Notes: generated from the letters alone by a model not told the origin. Positions 52,726 to 61,107 are shown, counted from the stretch's first letter. The stretch: 64,000 nt of DNA from an uncultured Clostridia bacterium (GCA_947589385.1 CANPZW010000004.1:1-64000), one strand, 5' to 3'. Program-made: numbers and translations.

Positions 52726-53157
52726 ATGTTTGGCCAAATAAATTTAAAAAAAGCGCGAAAAACCATAATAAACGTTTTGAGAAAAGCTGGTTTGAGATGT
52801 AAAACCGAGACCGAAGCCAAACGCGTCATCGGCTCGGTTTATGCCGTCACGATAGACAGAGAAAATTGTTCCGTGTTTATGATTATAGTTTATAGGGATG
52901 GGAGTTGTTTCATCAGCGCATGCTATGGGCATATGGAAAAAACTGAAATAAATCTTTTGGCGTTGCAGAATTTCAATTCTAAATCTTTGGGTTGGCGCGC
53001 ATATATAAACAATGAAGGGGATTTGAATTTCGACCTTGATTGTTTCAATGTAAATCCTTCAAAACTTAAACGTTTCCTGCGGTCGAATTTTGACGGGTTC
53101 ATTGACGAAGATACAGAGAAATATTATCATCAATTGTGTCAAGCTTGCACAAAATAA
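52726..53157 (+). CDS. Soluble hypothetical protein, 143 aa
   Basis: Function not recognised. Starts one base after the stop of the membrane protein gene, with SD AGAAGGAGAAG inside it, so the two are translationally coupled. An alpha-beta pattern with 'NFNSKSLGWRAYINNEGDLNFDLDC' recalls YbjN/type III chaperone-like folds, a weak resemblance only. Six cysteines are scattered. No signal peptide. Confidence 0.65.
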   Translation: MFGQINLKKARKTIINVLRKAGLRCKTETEAKRVIGSVYAVTIDRENCSVFMIIVYRDGSCFISACYGHMEKTEINLLALQNFNSKSLGWRAYINNEGDLNFDLDCFNVNPSKLKRFLRSNFDGFIDEDTEKYYHQLCQACTK

Positions 53158-53189
53158 AGGCTATGATAAAATTTAATTAAAGGATTAGA

Positions 53190-53218
53190 GCGGCGCGGGC
53201 ATAAATTGCCCGCGCCGC
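53190..53218 (+). terminator. Hairpin ending the XRE-controlled pair
   Basis: GCGGCGCGGGCA / TGCCCGCGCCGC, 12 bp perfect, followed by AGATTTTAAGG. A short T run only. Confidence 0.7.
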
Positions 53219-53263
53219 AGATTTTAAGGAAAGTACTTTTTTTTCCTAAATAAAGGAAAATCA

Positions 53264-53292
53264 TTGAAATTTACGGCGGGATATGTTATAAT
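53264..53292 (+). promoter_or_regulatory. Promoter of pyrH
   Basis: TTGAAA (53264-53269), 17 bases, TATAAT (53287-53292). Confidence 0.75.
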
Positions 53293-53319
53293 GTATAAAG
53301 CGAACTTTAAGGAGATTCT

Positions 53320-54030
53320 ATGACGCCTAAATACAAGAGAGTGCTTATCAAACTTTCGGGCGAGGCGCTTGCGGGCAAACAGGGTCACGGTCTTGACGAA
53401 AGCGTTATTTCCGTCGTAGTCGAGCAGATTAAAACCGTTCACGATTTGGGTGTGGAAGTAGCCCTTGTCATAGGCGGCGGAAATTTTTGGCGCGGCAGAC
53501 AGGGCAAACAGATGGACCGCACCACCGCAGACCATATGGGTATGCTTGCGACGGTTATGAACTCGCTTGCGATGATGGACGCTTTGGAACAGCGCGGCAT
53601 TCCCACCCGTGTGCAGACGGCGCTTATAATGACTTCCGTCGCCGAACCGTATATCCTTAGAAAAGCCATTCACCACTTCGAAAAGAAAAGGGTGGTTATA
53701 ATGGCTTGCGGCACGGGTAACCCCTATTGCTCGACGGACACTGCGGCGGCGCAACGCGCCTGCGAAATTCAGGCGGACGTACTTATGATGGCAAAAAACA
53801 TAGACGGTATTTACGACAGCGACCCCAAGCTTAATCCCGCCGCCAAAAAGTACGACCATATAAATTATCTCGACATAATCAAAAACGGCATAAAGGCGAT
53901 GGATTCAACCGCCGCGACGATGTGTATGGAAAACAACATCCCCGTTATAGCCTTCGGTTTAGAGGAAAAAGATTCCATTGTCCGCGTGGTTTGCGGCGAG
54001 CGGTTGGGCACGATAATCGACAATAATTGA
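53320..54030 (+). CDS. pyrH: UMP kinase, 236 aa
   Basis: Amino-acid-kinase fold: 'RVLIKLSGEALAG' at the start, 'VIGGGNFWRG', and 'GTGNPYCSTDTAAAQRACEI'. Phosphorylates UMP to UDP. Starts the pyrH-frr-uppS-cdsA block. SD AAGGAGA. Confidence 0.97.
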   Translation: MTPKYKRVLIKLSGEALAGKQGHGLDESVISVVVEQIKTVHDLGVEVALVIGGGNFWRGRQGKQMDRTTADHMGMLATVMNSLAMMDALEQRGIPTRVQTALIMTSVAEPYILRKAIHHFEKKRVVIMACGTGNPYCSTDTAAAQRACEIQADVLMMAKNIDGIYDSDPKLNPAAKKYDHINYLDIIKNGIKAMDSTAATMCMENNIPVIAFGLEEKDSIVRVVCGERLGTIIDNN

Positions 54031-54100
54031 ATACATATGCGGGTTTTACCGCTTTTTTAAGCGGCGAAGAGTATAAAATTCATAAAAGGAGCGAATTAAA

Positions 54101-54667
54101 ATGATAGAGCAGGTAGAGGAAATTTTGCTTACCCTCGACGATAAGCTTACTAAGACGTTGAACGTATTGAAAGACGATTTTGCAAGCATACGCGCGGGCC
54201 GCGCGAATCCGCACATTCTCGACAAGGTGACGGTTGACTATTACGGCGTTCCCACGCCCATTCCGCAGACTTCGAACATTTCCGTGCAGGAAGGACGCTG
54301 TCTTGTCGTTTCGCCGTGGGACGCGTCACTTCTGAAAAGTATCGAAAAGGCGATACTTGTGGCGAATATAGGCATCACGCCGACAAACGACGGCAAGATG
54401 ATAAGGCTGGTGTTCCCCCAGCTTACGGAGGAGAGAAGAAAAGAGCTTTCCAAACAGGTGAAAAAAATGGGCGAGGACGCAAAAGTCGCCCAGCGCAACG
54501 TCCGCCGCGACGCTATGGAAGCGCTTAAAAAATTAAAGAACGATAAGGTGATTTCCGAGGACGAATCGGCTTCCGCCGAAAAGGATATCGAAAAATACGT
54601 ATCCGACGGCATTGCCAAAATAGACGAAGCCGTAGCCGCCAAGGATAAGGAGATAATGACCGTTTAA
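54101..54667 (+). CDS. frr: Ribosome recycling factor, 188 aa
   Basis: 'LKDDFASIRAGRANPHILDKVTVDYYG' is the family signature. With EF-G it splits post-termination ribosomes. Its stop overlaps the uppS start by one base. Confidence 0.97.
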   Translation: MIEQVEEILLTLDDKLTKTLNVLKDDFASIRAGRANPHILDKVTVDYYGVPTPIPQTSNISVQEGRCLVVSPWDASLLKSIEKAILVANIGITPTNDGKMIRLVFPQLTEERRKELSKQVKKMGEDAKVAQRNVRRDAMEALKKLKNDKVISEDESASAEKDIEKYVSDGIAKIDEAVAAKDKEIMTV

Positions 54668-55368
54668 TGGTTAAAAAACCGGCGATACCGCGCCATGTCG
54701 GGCTGATTATGGACGGCAACGGGCGTTGGGCTAAAAAAAGGCATAAACCGCGGAATTTCGGGCATAGCGCGGGCATGGACGCAATGATAAAACTTGCGGC
54801 GCATGCCAAGGAGCTGGGCGTAAAATATTTTACGGTATATGCGCTTTCCACCGAAAATCTGAAAAACCGCCCGAAAGACGAACTTGACGGGCTGTTTGAT
54901 TTGCTTAGAAAATATTTTTCCAAAAACATTAAAGAGCTGTACGCGAACGGCGCGGCGGTGAAGGTGATAGGGGATATTTCGCCTTTGCCCGAGGATGTTA
55001 AAACTCTGCTTTCCGACGGCGAAAAAAATTCCCCGAAGGACGCGGAGTTCACGCTTACGTTCGCCATAAACTACGGCGCGCGCAGCGAAATTGTGCGTGC
55101 GGCTGAAAGGCTTGTTGCAAAAAGGCTTGACGGCGTCGAGATTACCGAACAGAGTTTTTCGGAAAGCCTCGATACCGCCGGGCTGCCCGACCCCGACCTT
55201 ATAATCCGCACGGGCGGCGAAATAAGGCTTTCCAACTTTCTGTTGTGGCAGGCGGCTTACGCCGAGTTATATTTTTCGCCCGTGCTTTTCCCCGATTTCG
55301 GTTGCGACGAATTAGACAAAGCGCTGGCGGAATTTTCAATGCGGAACCGCAGGTTCGGCGGGGTTTGA
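54667..55368 (+). CDS. uppS: Undecaprenyl diphosphate synthase, 233 aa
   Basis: 'HVGLIMDGNGRWAKKR' carries the catalytic Asp; 'DLIIRTGGEIRLSNFLLWQAAYAELYF' is the second signature. Builds C55-PP, the lipid carrier for peptidoglycan. Coupled to frr by overlap. Confidence 0.97.
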   Translation: MVKKPAIPRHVGLIMDGNGRWAKKRHKPRNFGHSAGMDAMIKLAAHAKELGVKYFTVYALSTENLKNRPKDELDGLFDLLRKYFSKNIKELYANGAAVKVIGDISPLPEDVKTLLSDGEKNSPKDAEFTLTFAINYGARSEIVRAAERLVAKRLDGVEITEQSFSESLDTAGLPDPDLIIRTGGEIRLSNFLLWQAAYAELYFSPVLFPDFGCDELDKALAEFSMRNRRFGGV

Positions 55369-55438
55369 TTTAAATTTAAAACTAATTTAGCGCATACGTA
55401 CGCTGTTTTGCATACGTAGCGCAAACGGAGTAAACAAA

Positions 55439-56389
55439 ATGGAAGAAGTCAAAAAGCCCTCGGAAGGGGGCAAAAATCTGAAACTGCGCGTTATAACCGC
55501 CGTATGCTACGTGGCGTGTTGGGTGGCACTGTGCGCGATGAAATGGATGTTGCCGAACAATTACGGTGCGCTCGGTTTCGACGCCGTGTTCTGCGCTATA
55601 TCCATACTCGGAAGTTTGGAATTTCTTAACGCGATAGGCGGCACAACGCAGGCTCAGCGCATAATCACCGTGGCGTTCGCCGCCATAGTCGTGCCGTTGC
55701 ATGTCGCGGTACAGCTTACTATGCAGTCGGGGTTGTTTGCGGTTGTGTGCGCGTTCACTGTTTACGTAATGTTCCTTATGGCTTGCTCGGTGTTCGACCC
55801 TCACCGTTCAACCGTGACGGGTACTATCAAATGCGTGTTCTGTATGCTTTATTGCGGCGTGCTTTCGTCGATAATGTCCGCCATAAACCACCTTTCTCAA
55901 AACTCTATGGCGGCTATCCTTATGCTTTTCCTTGCGACCGTTTTCACGGACGCGGGCGCATGGTTGATAGGCACGGCGCTTAAAAGATTTATACCTCTGC
56001 GCCTGTCTCCCAAGCTTTCACCGAACAAGACGGTAGTAGGAGCGGTCGGCGGGCTTATCTGCGGTATTCTCGGCGGAATCGTCGCATACGTCCTCATTTA
56101 TTATTTCGGAGGATTGAACGGCACGATTCAGTTTGTGGGATACAATAACGTATATTTGACGTTTACAAGCACTTCGATAACCCCCATCGTAGCGTTTATT
56201 CTCGTGGCGTTGGCAACTTCGGTATTCGCGCAGATAGGCGACCTTTTCGAAAGCGCCATAAAACGCGAATGCGGGCTTAAAGATATGGGTAAACTTCTTC
56301 CGGGGCACGGCGGTATTCTCGACAGGTTCGACAGTATGCTGTATTGCTCCGTGGTAGTTCTTCTCGCTTTCGGCACAATAATAGTTTAA
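55439..56389 (+). CDS. cdsA: Phosphatidate cytidylyltransferase, 316 aa
   Basis: About eight membrane helices and the C-terminal signature 'KDMGKLLPGHGGILDRFDS'. Makes CDP-diacylglycerol for phosphatidylglycerol and, via cls, cardiolipin. The N-terminal 18 residues are charged. Poor SD; the 70-base gap from uppS has no promoter. Confidence 0.95.
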   Translation: MEEVKKPSEGGKNLKLRVITAVCYVACWVALCAMKWMLPNNYGALGFDAVFCAISILGSLEFLNAIGGTTQAQRIITVAFAAIVVPLHVAVQLTMQSGLFAVVCAFTVYVMFLMACSVFDPHRSTVTGTIKCVFCMLYCGVLSSIMSAINHLSQNSMAAILMLFLATVFTDAGAWLIGTALKRFIPLRLSPKLSPNKTVVGAVGGLICGILGGIVAYVLIYYFGGLNGTIQFVGYNNVYLTFTSTSITPIVAFILVALATSVFAQIGDLFESAIKRECGLKDMGKLLPGHGGILDRFDSMLYCSVVVLLAFGTIIV

Positions 56390-56425
56390 GCGGCGTCCGC
56401 GGGTATTTTAGCGGACTATCCGTAC

Positions 56426-56450
56426 GCCCCGCGCAGAACGTGGGGCTTTT
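56426..56450 (+). terminator. Terminator after cdsA
   Basis: GCCCCGCG-CAGAA-CGTGGGGC with one G-T pair, then TTTTG. It precedes a separate promoter for dxr. Confidence 0.75.
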
Positions 56451-56474
56451 GTCATTAAAATAATACTTTACGGG

Positions 56475-56480
56475 TATAAT
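56475..56480 (+). promoter_or_regulatory. -10 box directly before dxr
   Basis: TATAAT at 56475-56480; the dxr ATG starts at 56486, only 5 bases later. The -35 region is poor (TTGTCA at about 56449, 20 bases away). No SD, so a leaderless message is likely. Confidence 0.5.
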
Positions 56481-56485
56481 ATAAA

Positions 56486-57595
56486 ATGAAAAATATTGCG
56501 CTTATCGGCAGTACGGGCTCGATAGGACGGCAGGTGCTGAATGCGGCGAGAAGCCGCCCCGACCTCTTTAAAATCGTCGGTCTTGTGGCGAACGTTCCGT
56601 CGGAGGAATACGAACGGCAGAAAGCCGAATTTAAACCGGCTTATTCGGCGCTCGCTTCCGTTGACGGAGAGGGTGCGGCGGAAATTGCCGAGCTCGGTTG
56701 TGCCGACGTGATATTCAACGCCGCCGTCGGTTTCGCAGGTCTGGAATACAGCTTGCGCGCGGTCAAGGCGGGCAAAACTTTGGCGCTTGCAAACAAGGAG
56801 ACGTTGGTTTGCGGCGGCGAAATTATTATGCCCGAAGCCGAAGCGCGCGGGGCGGAAATAATCCCCGTTGACAGCGAACACTCGGCTATTTGGCAGTGCC
56901 TCGGTTTTAAAAGGCGCGCCGAGGTAAGGCGGCTTATAATTACGGCAAGCGGCGGACCGTTCAGGGGCTTTACGAAGGAACAGCTTCATAACGTCACGCC
57001 CGAGCAGGCGTTGAAGCACCCCACCTGGAAGATGGGCAAAAAAATCACAATAGACAGCGCCACGCTCGTCAATAAGGGATATGAAGTGATAGAGGCGCAT
57101 ATGCTGTACGGCACGCCCTATTCGCGCATACAGGCTGTTATCCAGCCGCAGAGCATGGTCCATTCCATGGTGGAGTTCGAGGACGGCGCAATTCTCGCGC
57201 AGCTTAGTTATCCCTCTATGGAGCTGCCCATACGGCTTGCGCTGACCTATCCCGAAAGAATTCCGTGCGCTGTCCCGCCGACGGATTTTTCAAAGCCTTT
57301 TTCGCTGGATTTCGAGCCGTTGGACGGCAAGAATTTTCCGCTTTACGCTTTTGCGCTGGAATGTGGAGAGGAAGGGGGGACGAAGCCCTGCGTTTTAAAC
57401 GCGGCGGACGAGGCGGCTGTCGGGGCGTTTCTTGCAAGACGTATCGCGTTTACCGACATTTTCACCGTAGTGGAACGCGTGGTGAACGCGTTTGAAAAAC
57501 AGCCCGTAGAATCGTTCGGGCAGCTTAAAGAGATTGACGCGCTTGCGCGTAAAAAAGCGGAAGCGGAGATTTCTTGTATAGCCGAGTTAAAGTAA
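56486..57595 (+). CDS. dxr: 1-deoxy-D-xylulose 5-phosphate reductoisomerase, 369 aa
   Basis: NADPH loop 'IGSTGSIGRQVLN' (6-18), 'LANKETLVCGG', and the metal/active site 'VDSEHSAIWQCLG'. Second step of the MEP isoprenoid pathway, feeding uppS. The ATG has no SD and lies 5 bases after a -10 box. rseP follows 34 bases later. Confidence 0.97.
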   Translation: MKNIALIGSTGSIGRQVLNAARSRPDLFKIVGLVANVPSEEYERQKAEFKPAYSALASVDGEGAAEIAELGCADVIFNAAVGFAGLEYSLRAVKAGKTLALANKETLVCGGEIIMPEAEARGAEIIPVDSEHSAIWQCLGFKRRAEVRRLIITASGGPFRGFTKEQLHNVTPEQALKHPTWKMGKKITIDSATLVNKGYEVIEAHMLYGTPYSRIQAVIQPQSMVHSMVEFEDGAILAQLSYPSMELPIRLALTYPERIPCAVPPTDFSKPFSLDFEPLDGKNFPLYAFALECGEEGGTKPCVLNAADEAAVGAFLARRIAFTDIFTVVERVVNAFEKQPVESFGQLKEIDALARKKAEAEISCIAELK

Positions 57596-57629
57596 AAATC
57601 GGATTTAATCCATTTTAAAGGTAATATAA

Positions 57630-58778
57630 TTGAGTACTTTTTCTTCCGTAATGTACACGATAGGCACGGTATTGCTTGCGATACTTATATTGCTGATTAT
57701 GATAACCGTGCACGAATTCGGGCATTACGCAGCCGGCAAGGCGTTAAAATTCAAGATAAACGAATTTGCCATAGGCTTCGGTCCGAAGCTGTTTAAGCGT
57801 ACGTCCAAAAAAACGGGCGAAGTATTTTCCGTGCGCGCGCTGCCCCTCGGCGGGTTTTGCGCGTTTGAGGGCGAGGACGGCGAAAGCGAGGGCGTAAGCG
57901 AAAACGCGTTTACCAAAAAAGCGCCGTGGAAGCGCATAATCGTACTTGTCGCAGGTCCACTTATGAATTACCTGTTGGCGTTTCTGCTGATTATAATTTC
58001 AATGTTTGCCTACGGGCAGATGATGTATAAAGTCGGTTCCGCCGCGCCCCCGCCCGAGGATGGAGTAGTCGCTGAACAGTATGCGGAATATTCTTTCCGC
58101 GAGAACGACGTGATTTTAAAACTCGAAGGCAAAAACATTTTCCTTTCAACCGATTTGATTTCGGCGATTAAAGGTAAAAAACAGGGCGAAATCGTCACGG
58201 TAACGGTTTTAAGAGATAACGAAGTGCAGGATATCGAAATTATGCTGCACCGCGACTGCGATTTCCAGAGTATGACCGAAACAAGCAAACTGTGGTATGC
58301 GCTGGGCGTGGGCACTTATGACGTGACTTCGGGCGAAGGAGAAGAACAGACCGTAACGCGGTACTTCGATTTAAGCGCGGTAAGTTACCGCTTCGGATTT
58401 TTCACTACGTTGGGACATGCGTTTCAATACAGTTTCCGTATAGCGGGCTCGATATTCAAAATTTTAGGCGAACTTCTGACGGGTCACATAGGTTTAAGCG
58501 CCATGGGCGGACCTGTAACTACGATAAAACTTACAAGCGAACTTGCCTCGCAGAATTTCCAAAGTTTCCTTGAAATAGCGGCGTATATAGGCGTGAATTT
58601 GGGAGTATTCAATCTTTTGCCAATACCCGCGTTGGACGGCAGCAAGGTGATTTTCTGTCTTATCGAGTGGATATTCCGAAAACCCGTGCCGCGAAAGATA
58701 GAGGCGGTAATCCATGCCGTCGGTTTCTTCCTGATTCTCGGTTTTGCGATTTTGGTGGATATCTTGCAATTCGTATAG
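57630..58778 (+). CDS. rseP: Site-2 protease RseP/RasP, 382 aa
   Basis: Intramembrane zinc protease: HEFGH (28-32) in the first helix, a PDZ domain (about 120-200), and 'NLLPIPALDGSKV' in the last part with the third zinc ligand Asp. Cuts anti-sigma factors and leftover signal peptides. The start TTG at 57630 has AAAGG 8 bases upstream. Confidence 0.95.
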   Translation: MSTFSSVMYTIGTVLLAILILLIMITVHEFGHYAAGKALKFKINEFAIGFGPKLFKRTSKKTGEVFSVRALPLGGFCAFEGEDGESEGVSENAFTKKAPWKRIIVLVAGPLMNYLLAFLLIIISMFAYGQMMYKVGSAAPPPEDGVVAEQYAEYSFRENDVILKLEGKNIFLSTDLISAIKGKKQGEIVTVTVLRDNEVQDIEIMLHRDCDFQSMTETSKLWYALGVGTYDVTSGEGEEQTVTRYFDLSAVSYRFGFFTTLGHAFQYSFRIAGSIFKILGELLTGHIGLSAMGGPVTTIKLTSELASQNFQSFLEIAAYIGVNLGVFNLLPIPALDGSKVIFCLIEWIFRKPVPRKIEAVIHAVGFFLILGFAILVDILQFV

Positions 58779-58895
58779 CTATAAAAAAAGGAAAGTGTTT
58801 TTCGGCGGAAAGCCGACTAAAAGGACAGTTAGAGTAATAAATAACGCTTATCGAACCGATTTAAATTTAAAATTTGATTTATTATATAAAAAGGT

Positions 58896-58927
58896 AGCCG
58901 CGGGCGCGAATTTTCGCGCCCGCGGCT
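58896..58927 (+). terminator. Terminator / GC hairpin after rseP
   Basis: AGCCGCGGGCGCGAA / TTCGCGCCCGCGGCT, 15-bp inverted repeat with a very short loop, then GTTCT. It lies 118 bases after the rseP stop. Confidence 0.65.
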
Positions 58928-58942
58928 GTTCTATAAAATCGC

Positions 58943-58971
58943 TTGCATTTCAAATTTCGATATGTTATAAT
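58943..58971 (+). promoter_or_regulatory. Promoter of the unknown two-gene cassette
   Basis: TTGCAT (58943-58948), 17 bases, TATAAT (58966-58971). Confidence 0.7.
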
Positions 58972-58978
58972 GATAAAG

Positions 58979-59208
58979 CTAAACAAAATTCAATAATGGG
59001 AATAGGTTCGCGTTTTTTTATGCGATTTTTTTGCCTATGCATTTTTTGTAAAGGATTATCAACACTAAGTATAGCCTTTAAGCTATTTTCTCACAGAGTG
59101 TTGATTATTTCCGTTTAGGCGAAAATATTCCCGTGAATTTTGTTTAGCAGCAATTAAGAGATAGCTTGGGAAGTGCGTCTCTTAATTGAGGCGCATTTTT
59201 TTATTTTT
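58979..59208 (+). promoter_or_regulatory. Structured leader with transcription attenuator
   Basis: The leader of about 230 bases ends in a terminator: GTGCGTCTC (59173-59181), loop TTAATT, GAGGCGCAT (59188-59196), then TTTTTTTATTTTT, right before the SD. A competing 10-bp stem AATTAAGAGA (59152-59161) with TCTCTTAATT (59178-59187) shares its right arm with the terminator and would prevent it. Upstream are a 9-bp stem ATCAACACT/AGTGTTGAT (59058-59066, 59097-59105) with an inner ATAGC/GCTAT hairpin, and a long-range GGGAATA/TATTCCC (58998-59004, 59126-59132). This is the layout of a riboswitch or protein-sensed attenuator. It lacks the T-box TGGNACC element, and no known class was recognised. 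Confidence 0.75.
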
Positions 59209-59223
59209 AAGGAGGAAAAACCA

Positions 59224-59790
59224 ATGCGTGCATATTGGACTGTCGAAGGTTTTAAAGAACGAAAATTTACTGCGCTGCCGGCGAGAGAAATCATTGATAC
59301 TAAAACGGGACAACGGTATCCTACAAGCAATATGGTATTTTTGAAACGCAGCGAAGCGCCCAAAAAGCTTATAGAAGATGAGCATAAATACGATTATGTC
59401 CTTTTGCGAGATGAATCGCATTTAGAGAAGAAGGGCTTATTCCGTAAAATCACAGTATTCACTAAGGTATATCCAACACAAAATTTTCAAAGGGAAGACC
59501 CTTGTAAATCGCGTGGACTTTGGGTTATTGAAGGGTTGACACCGACTATATATACGAATAACGCTTGTGATTTCATACGCGACCGCAAAACCGGGAAATT
59601 ATATAAACGCGGTGAAATGGTTCTATTTAAAAAGGAAGAAGACTATCCCGACTTTAATAACTCTGTTGCCGAATATTCGGGCAAATTCGATATTATATAC
59701 AACACTGTGTTTAATCAGCAATATGGCTCTGGGGAAATGTCGCAGACAGACTATCTACGTGGGATTTGGGTCAACACACATTTAAAATAA
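59224..59790 (+). CDS. Unknown protein made of two copies of one domain, 188 aa
   Basis: Not recognised. Residues about 4-62 and 99-160 are two copies of one unit: 'YWTVEGF' with 'LWVIEGL', 'AREIIDTKTGQRYPTSNMVFLKR' with 'ACDFIRDRKTGKLYKRGEMVLFK', and 'KYDYVLLRD' with 'KFDIIYN'. The shared signature is W-x-[VI]-E-G ... I-x-D-x-KTG-x-x-Y ... MV-x-[FL]-K ... K[YF]D. No signal peptide or membrane helix. The ATG at 59224 follows AAGGAGG at 59209-59215. Controlled by the attenuator upstream. It forms a unit with the gene at 59803, 12 bases further on. Lower GC than its neighbours. Confidence 0.75.
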   Translation: MRAYWTVEGFKERKFTALPAREIIDTKTGQRYPTSNMVFLKRSEAPKKLIEDEHKYDYVLLRDESHLEKKGLFRKITVFTKVYPTQNFQREDPCKSRGLWVIEGLTPTIYTNNACDFIRDRKTGKLYKRGEMVLFKKEEDYPDFNNSVAEYSGKFDIIYNTVFNQQYGSGEMSQTDYLRGIWVNTHLK

Positions 59791-59802
59791 GAGGTAGATA
59801 TA

Positions 59803-60369
59803 ATGGATTTTTTCGAAAACATTAACATTCCAAAAATAGTGGAACATATTTCAACATCTAAAACCAAGGAAATCAAAAAGTATATTTTCTTAATTCAAAA
59901 TTTGCAGACGGTCAATTTGGAAAGCAATCGAGCTTATCAAAAGACATTTAACGGTTTTTATAGAGTACGCCGCGACACAGCTTGGCAGCAAATTTACTAT
60001 GCGATGTTTGAAGAAGAGAAAAAGCGCGTACCGTCTTTTGAAAGAATTATTTGTGAAATTTGGAATAAAACGGGAAGGATTGAGCCGTCATTTTCAAGTA
60101 AAATGGTAGCAACAATCAATCCCAATATGCCCGTTTGGGATAAATATGTTCTCCAAAATCTTCATTATAAATTAGAGGGGACAGGAGAATTGCGGCTTAA
60201 AAATGCTATTGCCCTTTATGATAAAATGATTAAGTTTTACATAAATTTATTGCAAACCGACGAAGCCCTTCGGGCGATTAAGATATTCGATCAAGCCCTA
60301 AACGACTACGCTTGGATTACGCCGACAAAAAAGATTGACTTAATTCTTTGGCAAGCGAGGGATAATTAA
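59803..60369 (+). CDS. Unknown helical protein, 188 aa
   Basis: Not recognised with certainty. Predicted to be mostly helical and soluble. A conserved-looking core, 'FSSKMVATINPNMPVWDKYVLQNL' (about residues 98-121), with the Asn-Pro and Trp-Asp pairs, resembles a widespread uncharacterised family found near mobile or accessory genes; this is memory-level resemblance only. Lower GC than the surroundings. Second gene of the attenuated cassette; SD is AAGAGGTAGA. Confidence 0.7.
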   Translation: MDFFENINIPKIVEHISTSKTKEIKKYIFLIQNLQTVNLESNRAYQKTFNGFYRVRRDTAWQQIYYAMFEEEKKRVPSFERIICEIWNKTGRIEPSFSSKMVATINPNMPVWDKYVLQNLHYKLEGTGELRLKNAIALYDKMIKFYINLLQTDEALRAIKIFDQALNDYAWITPTKKIDLILWQARDN

Positions 60370-60386
60370 AATTTTTTAAAAGTAAA

Positions 60387-60415
60387 TTGATATTTTGGCG
60401 GGAATGTTATATAAT
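60387..60415 (+). promoter_or_regulatory. Promoter of the YfbR-like gene
   Basis: TTGATA (60387-60392), 17 bases, TATAAT (60410-60415). GGAAGGAGAG follows as SD. Confidence 0.7.
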
Positions 60416-60451
60416 TGATAGGAATTACCTATTTGCGGAAGGAGAGAGGGT

Positions 60452-61036
60452 ATGAGTTATAATTTTTACGCCTTTATGGACAGAATGAAATATATCAAGC
60501 GTTGGCAGCTTATGCGCAGCGTGCGTTCGGAAAACATTATGGAACATTCTGAACAGGTCGCAATGCTTGCTCACGCGCTTGCGGTTATAAACAACAAGGT
60601 GTTCGGCGGAACCGTAAACGCCGAAAAATGCGTGCTGTACGCCATTTATCACGAGTGCAGCGAGGTTATGACGGGGGATATGCCCACGCCGATAAAGTAC
60701 TTTAATAATTCCATACACGGCGCCTATAAAGAGCTTGAAGACAGGGCGTGCGATAAGCTGTTAGCCACTTTGCCCGGGGAGATAAGGGGGGAAATAGAAA
60801 AATCGGTGAAGCCCGACCAGAACTCGCCCGAATACGCCCTAATGAAGGCTGCGGACAGGCTTGCCGCATACGTGAAATGTTTGGAGGAACTTAAAAGCGG
60901 CAACAAAGAATTTGTTAAAGCGGAAAAATCCATACGCGAGGACCTGCTTTCCCGCAATATGCCCGAGGTGAATTATTTTTTTGAGCATTTTGTGGAAAGT
61001 TTTAACCTGACTTTGGACGAGCTGGAAGGATTTTAA
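60452..61036 (+). CDS. yfbR: YfbR-like HD-domain 5'-deoxynucleotidase, 194 aa
   Basis: 'FMDRMKYIKRWQLMRSVRSENIMEHSEQVAMLAHAL' with the first His, 'YHECSEVMTGDMPTPIKY' with HE in the HD position, and the later Asp in 'KAADRLAAY'. E. coli YfbR hydrolyses dNMPs to nucleosides; same order and length here. Cytosolic. In E. coli the second motif is also HD/HE variable. SD GGAAGGAGAG. Confidence 0.9.
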   Translation: MSYNFYAFMDRMKYIKRWQLMRSVRSENIMEHSEQVAMLAHALAVINNKVFGGTVNAEKCVLYAIYHECSEVMTGDMPTPIKYFNNSIHGAYKELEDRACDKLLATLPGEIRGEIEKSVKPDQNSPEYALMKAADRLAAYVKCLEELKSGNKEFVKAEKSIREDLLSRNMPEVNYFFEHFVESFNLTLDELEGF

Positions 61037-61043
61037 ATGCCAT

Positions 61044-61077
61044 GCGGCGCGTGCCGATTGAAATCGGCACGCGCCGC
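61044..61077 (+). terminator. Terminator of the YfbR-like gene
   Basis: GCGGCGCGTGCCGAT / ATCGGCACGCGCCGC, 15 bp perfect, loop TGAA, then GTATTTTG. Confidence 0.85.
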
Positions 61078-61107
61078 GTATTTTGATTTTAGCAAAGAAC
61101 AGGCGCA

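Noticed and set aside
58979..59208. T-box, SAM, TPP, FMN, glycine or lysine riboswitch
   Set aside because: The conserved words of these classes (for example the T-box TGGNACCGCG) are not present in the leader.
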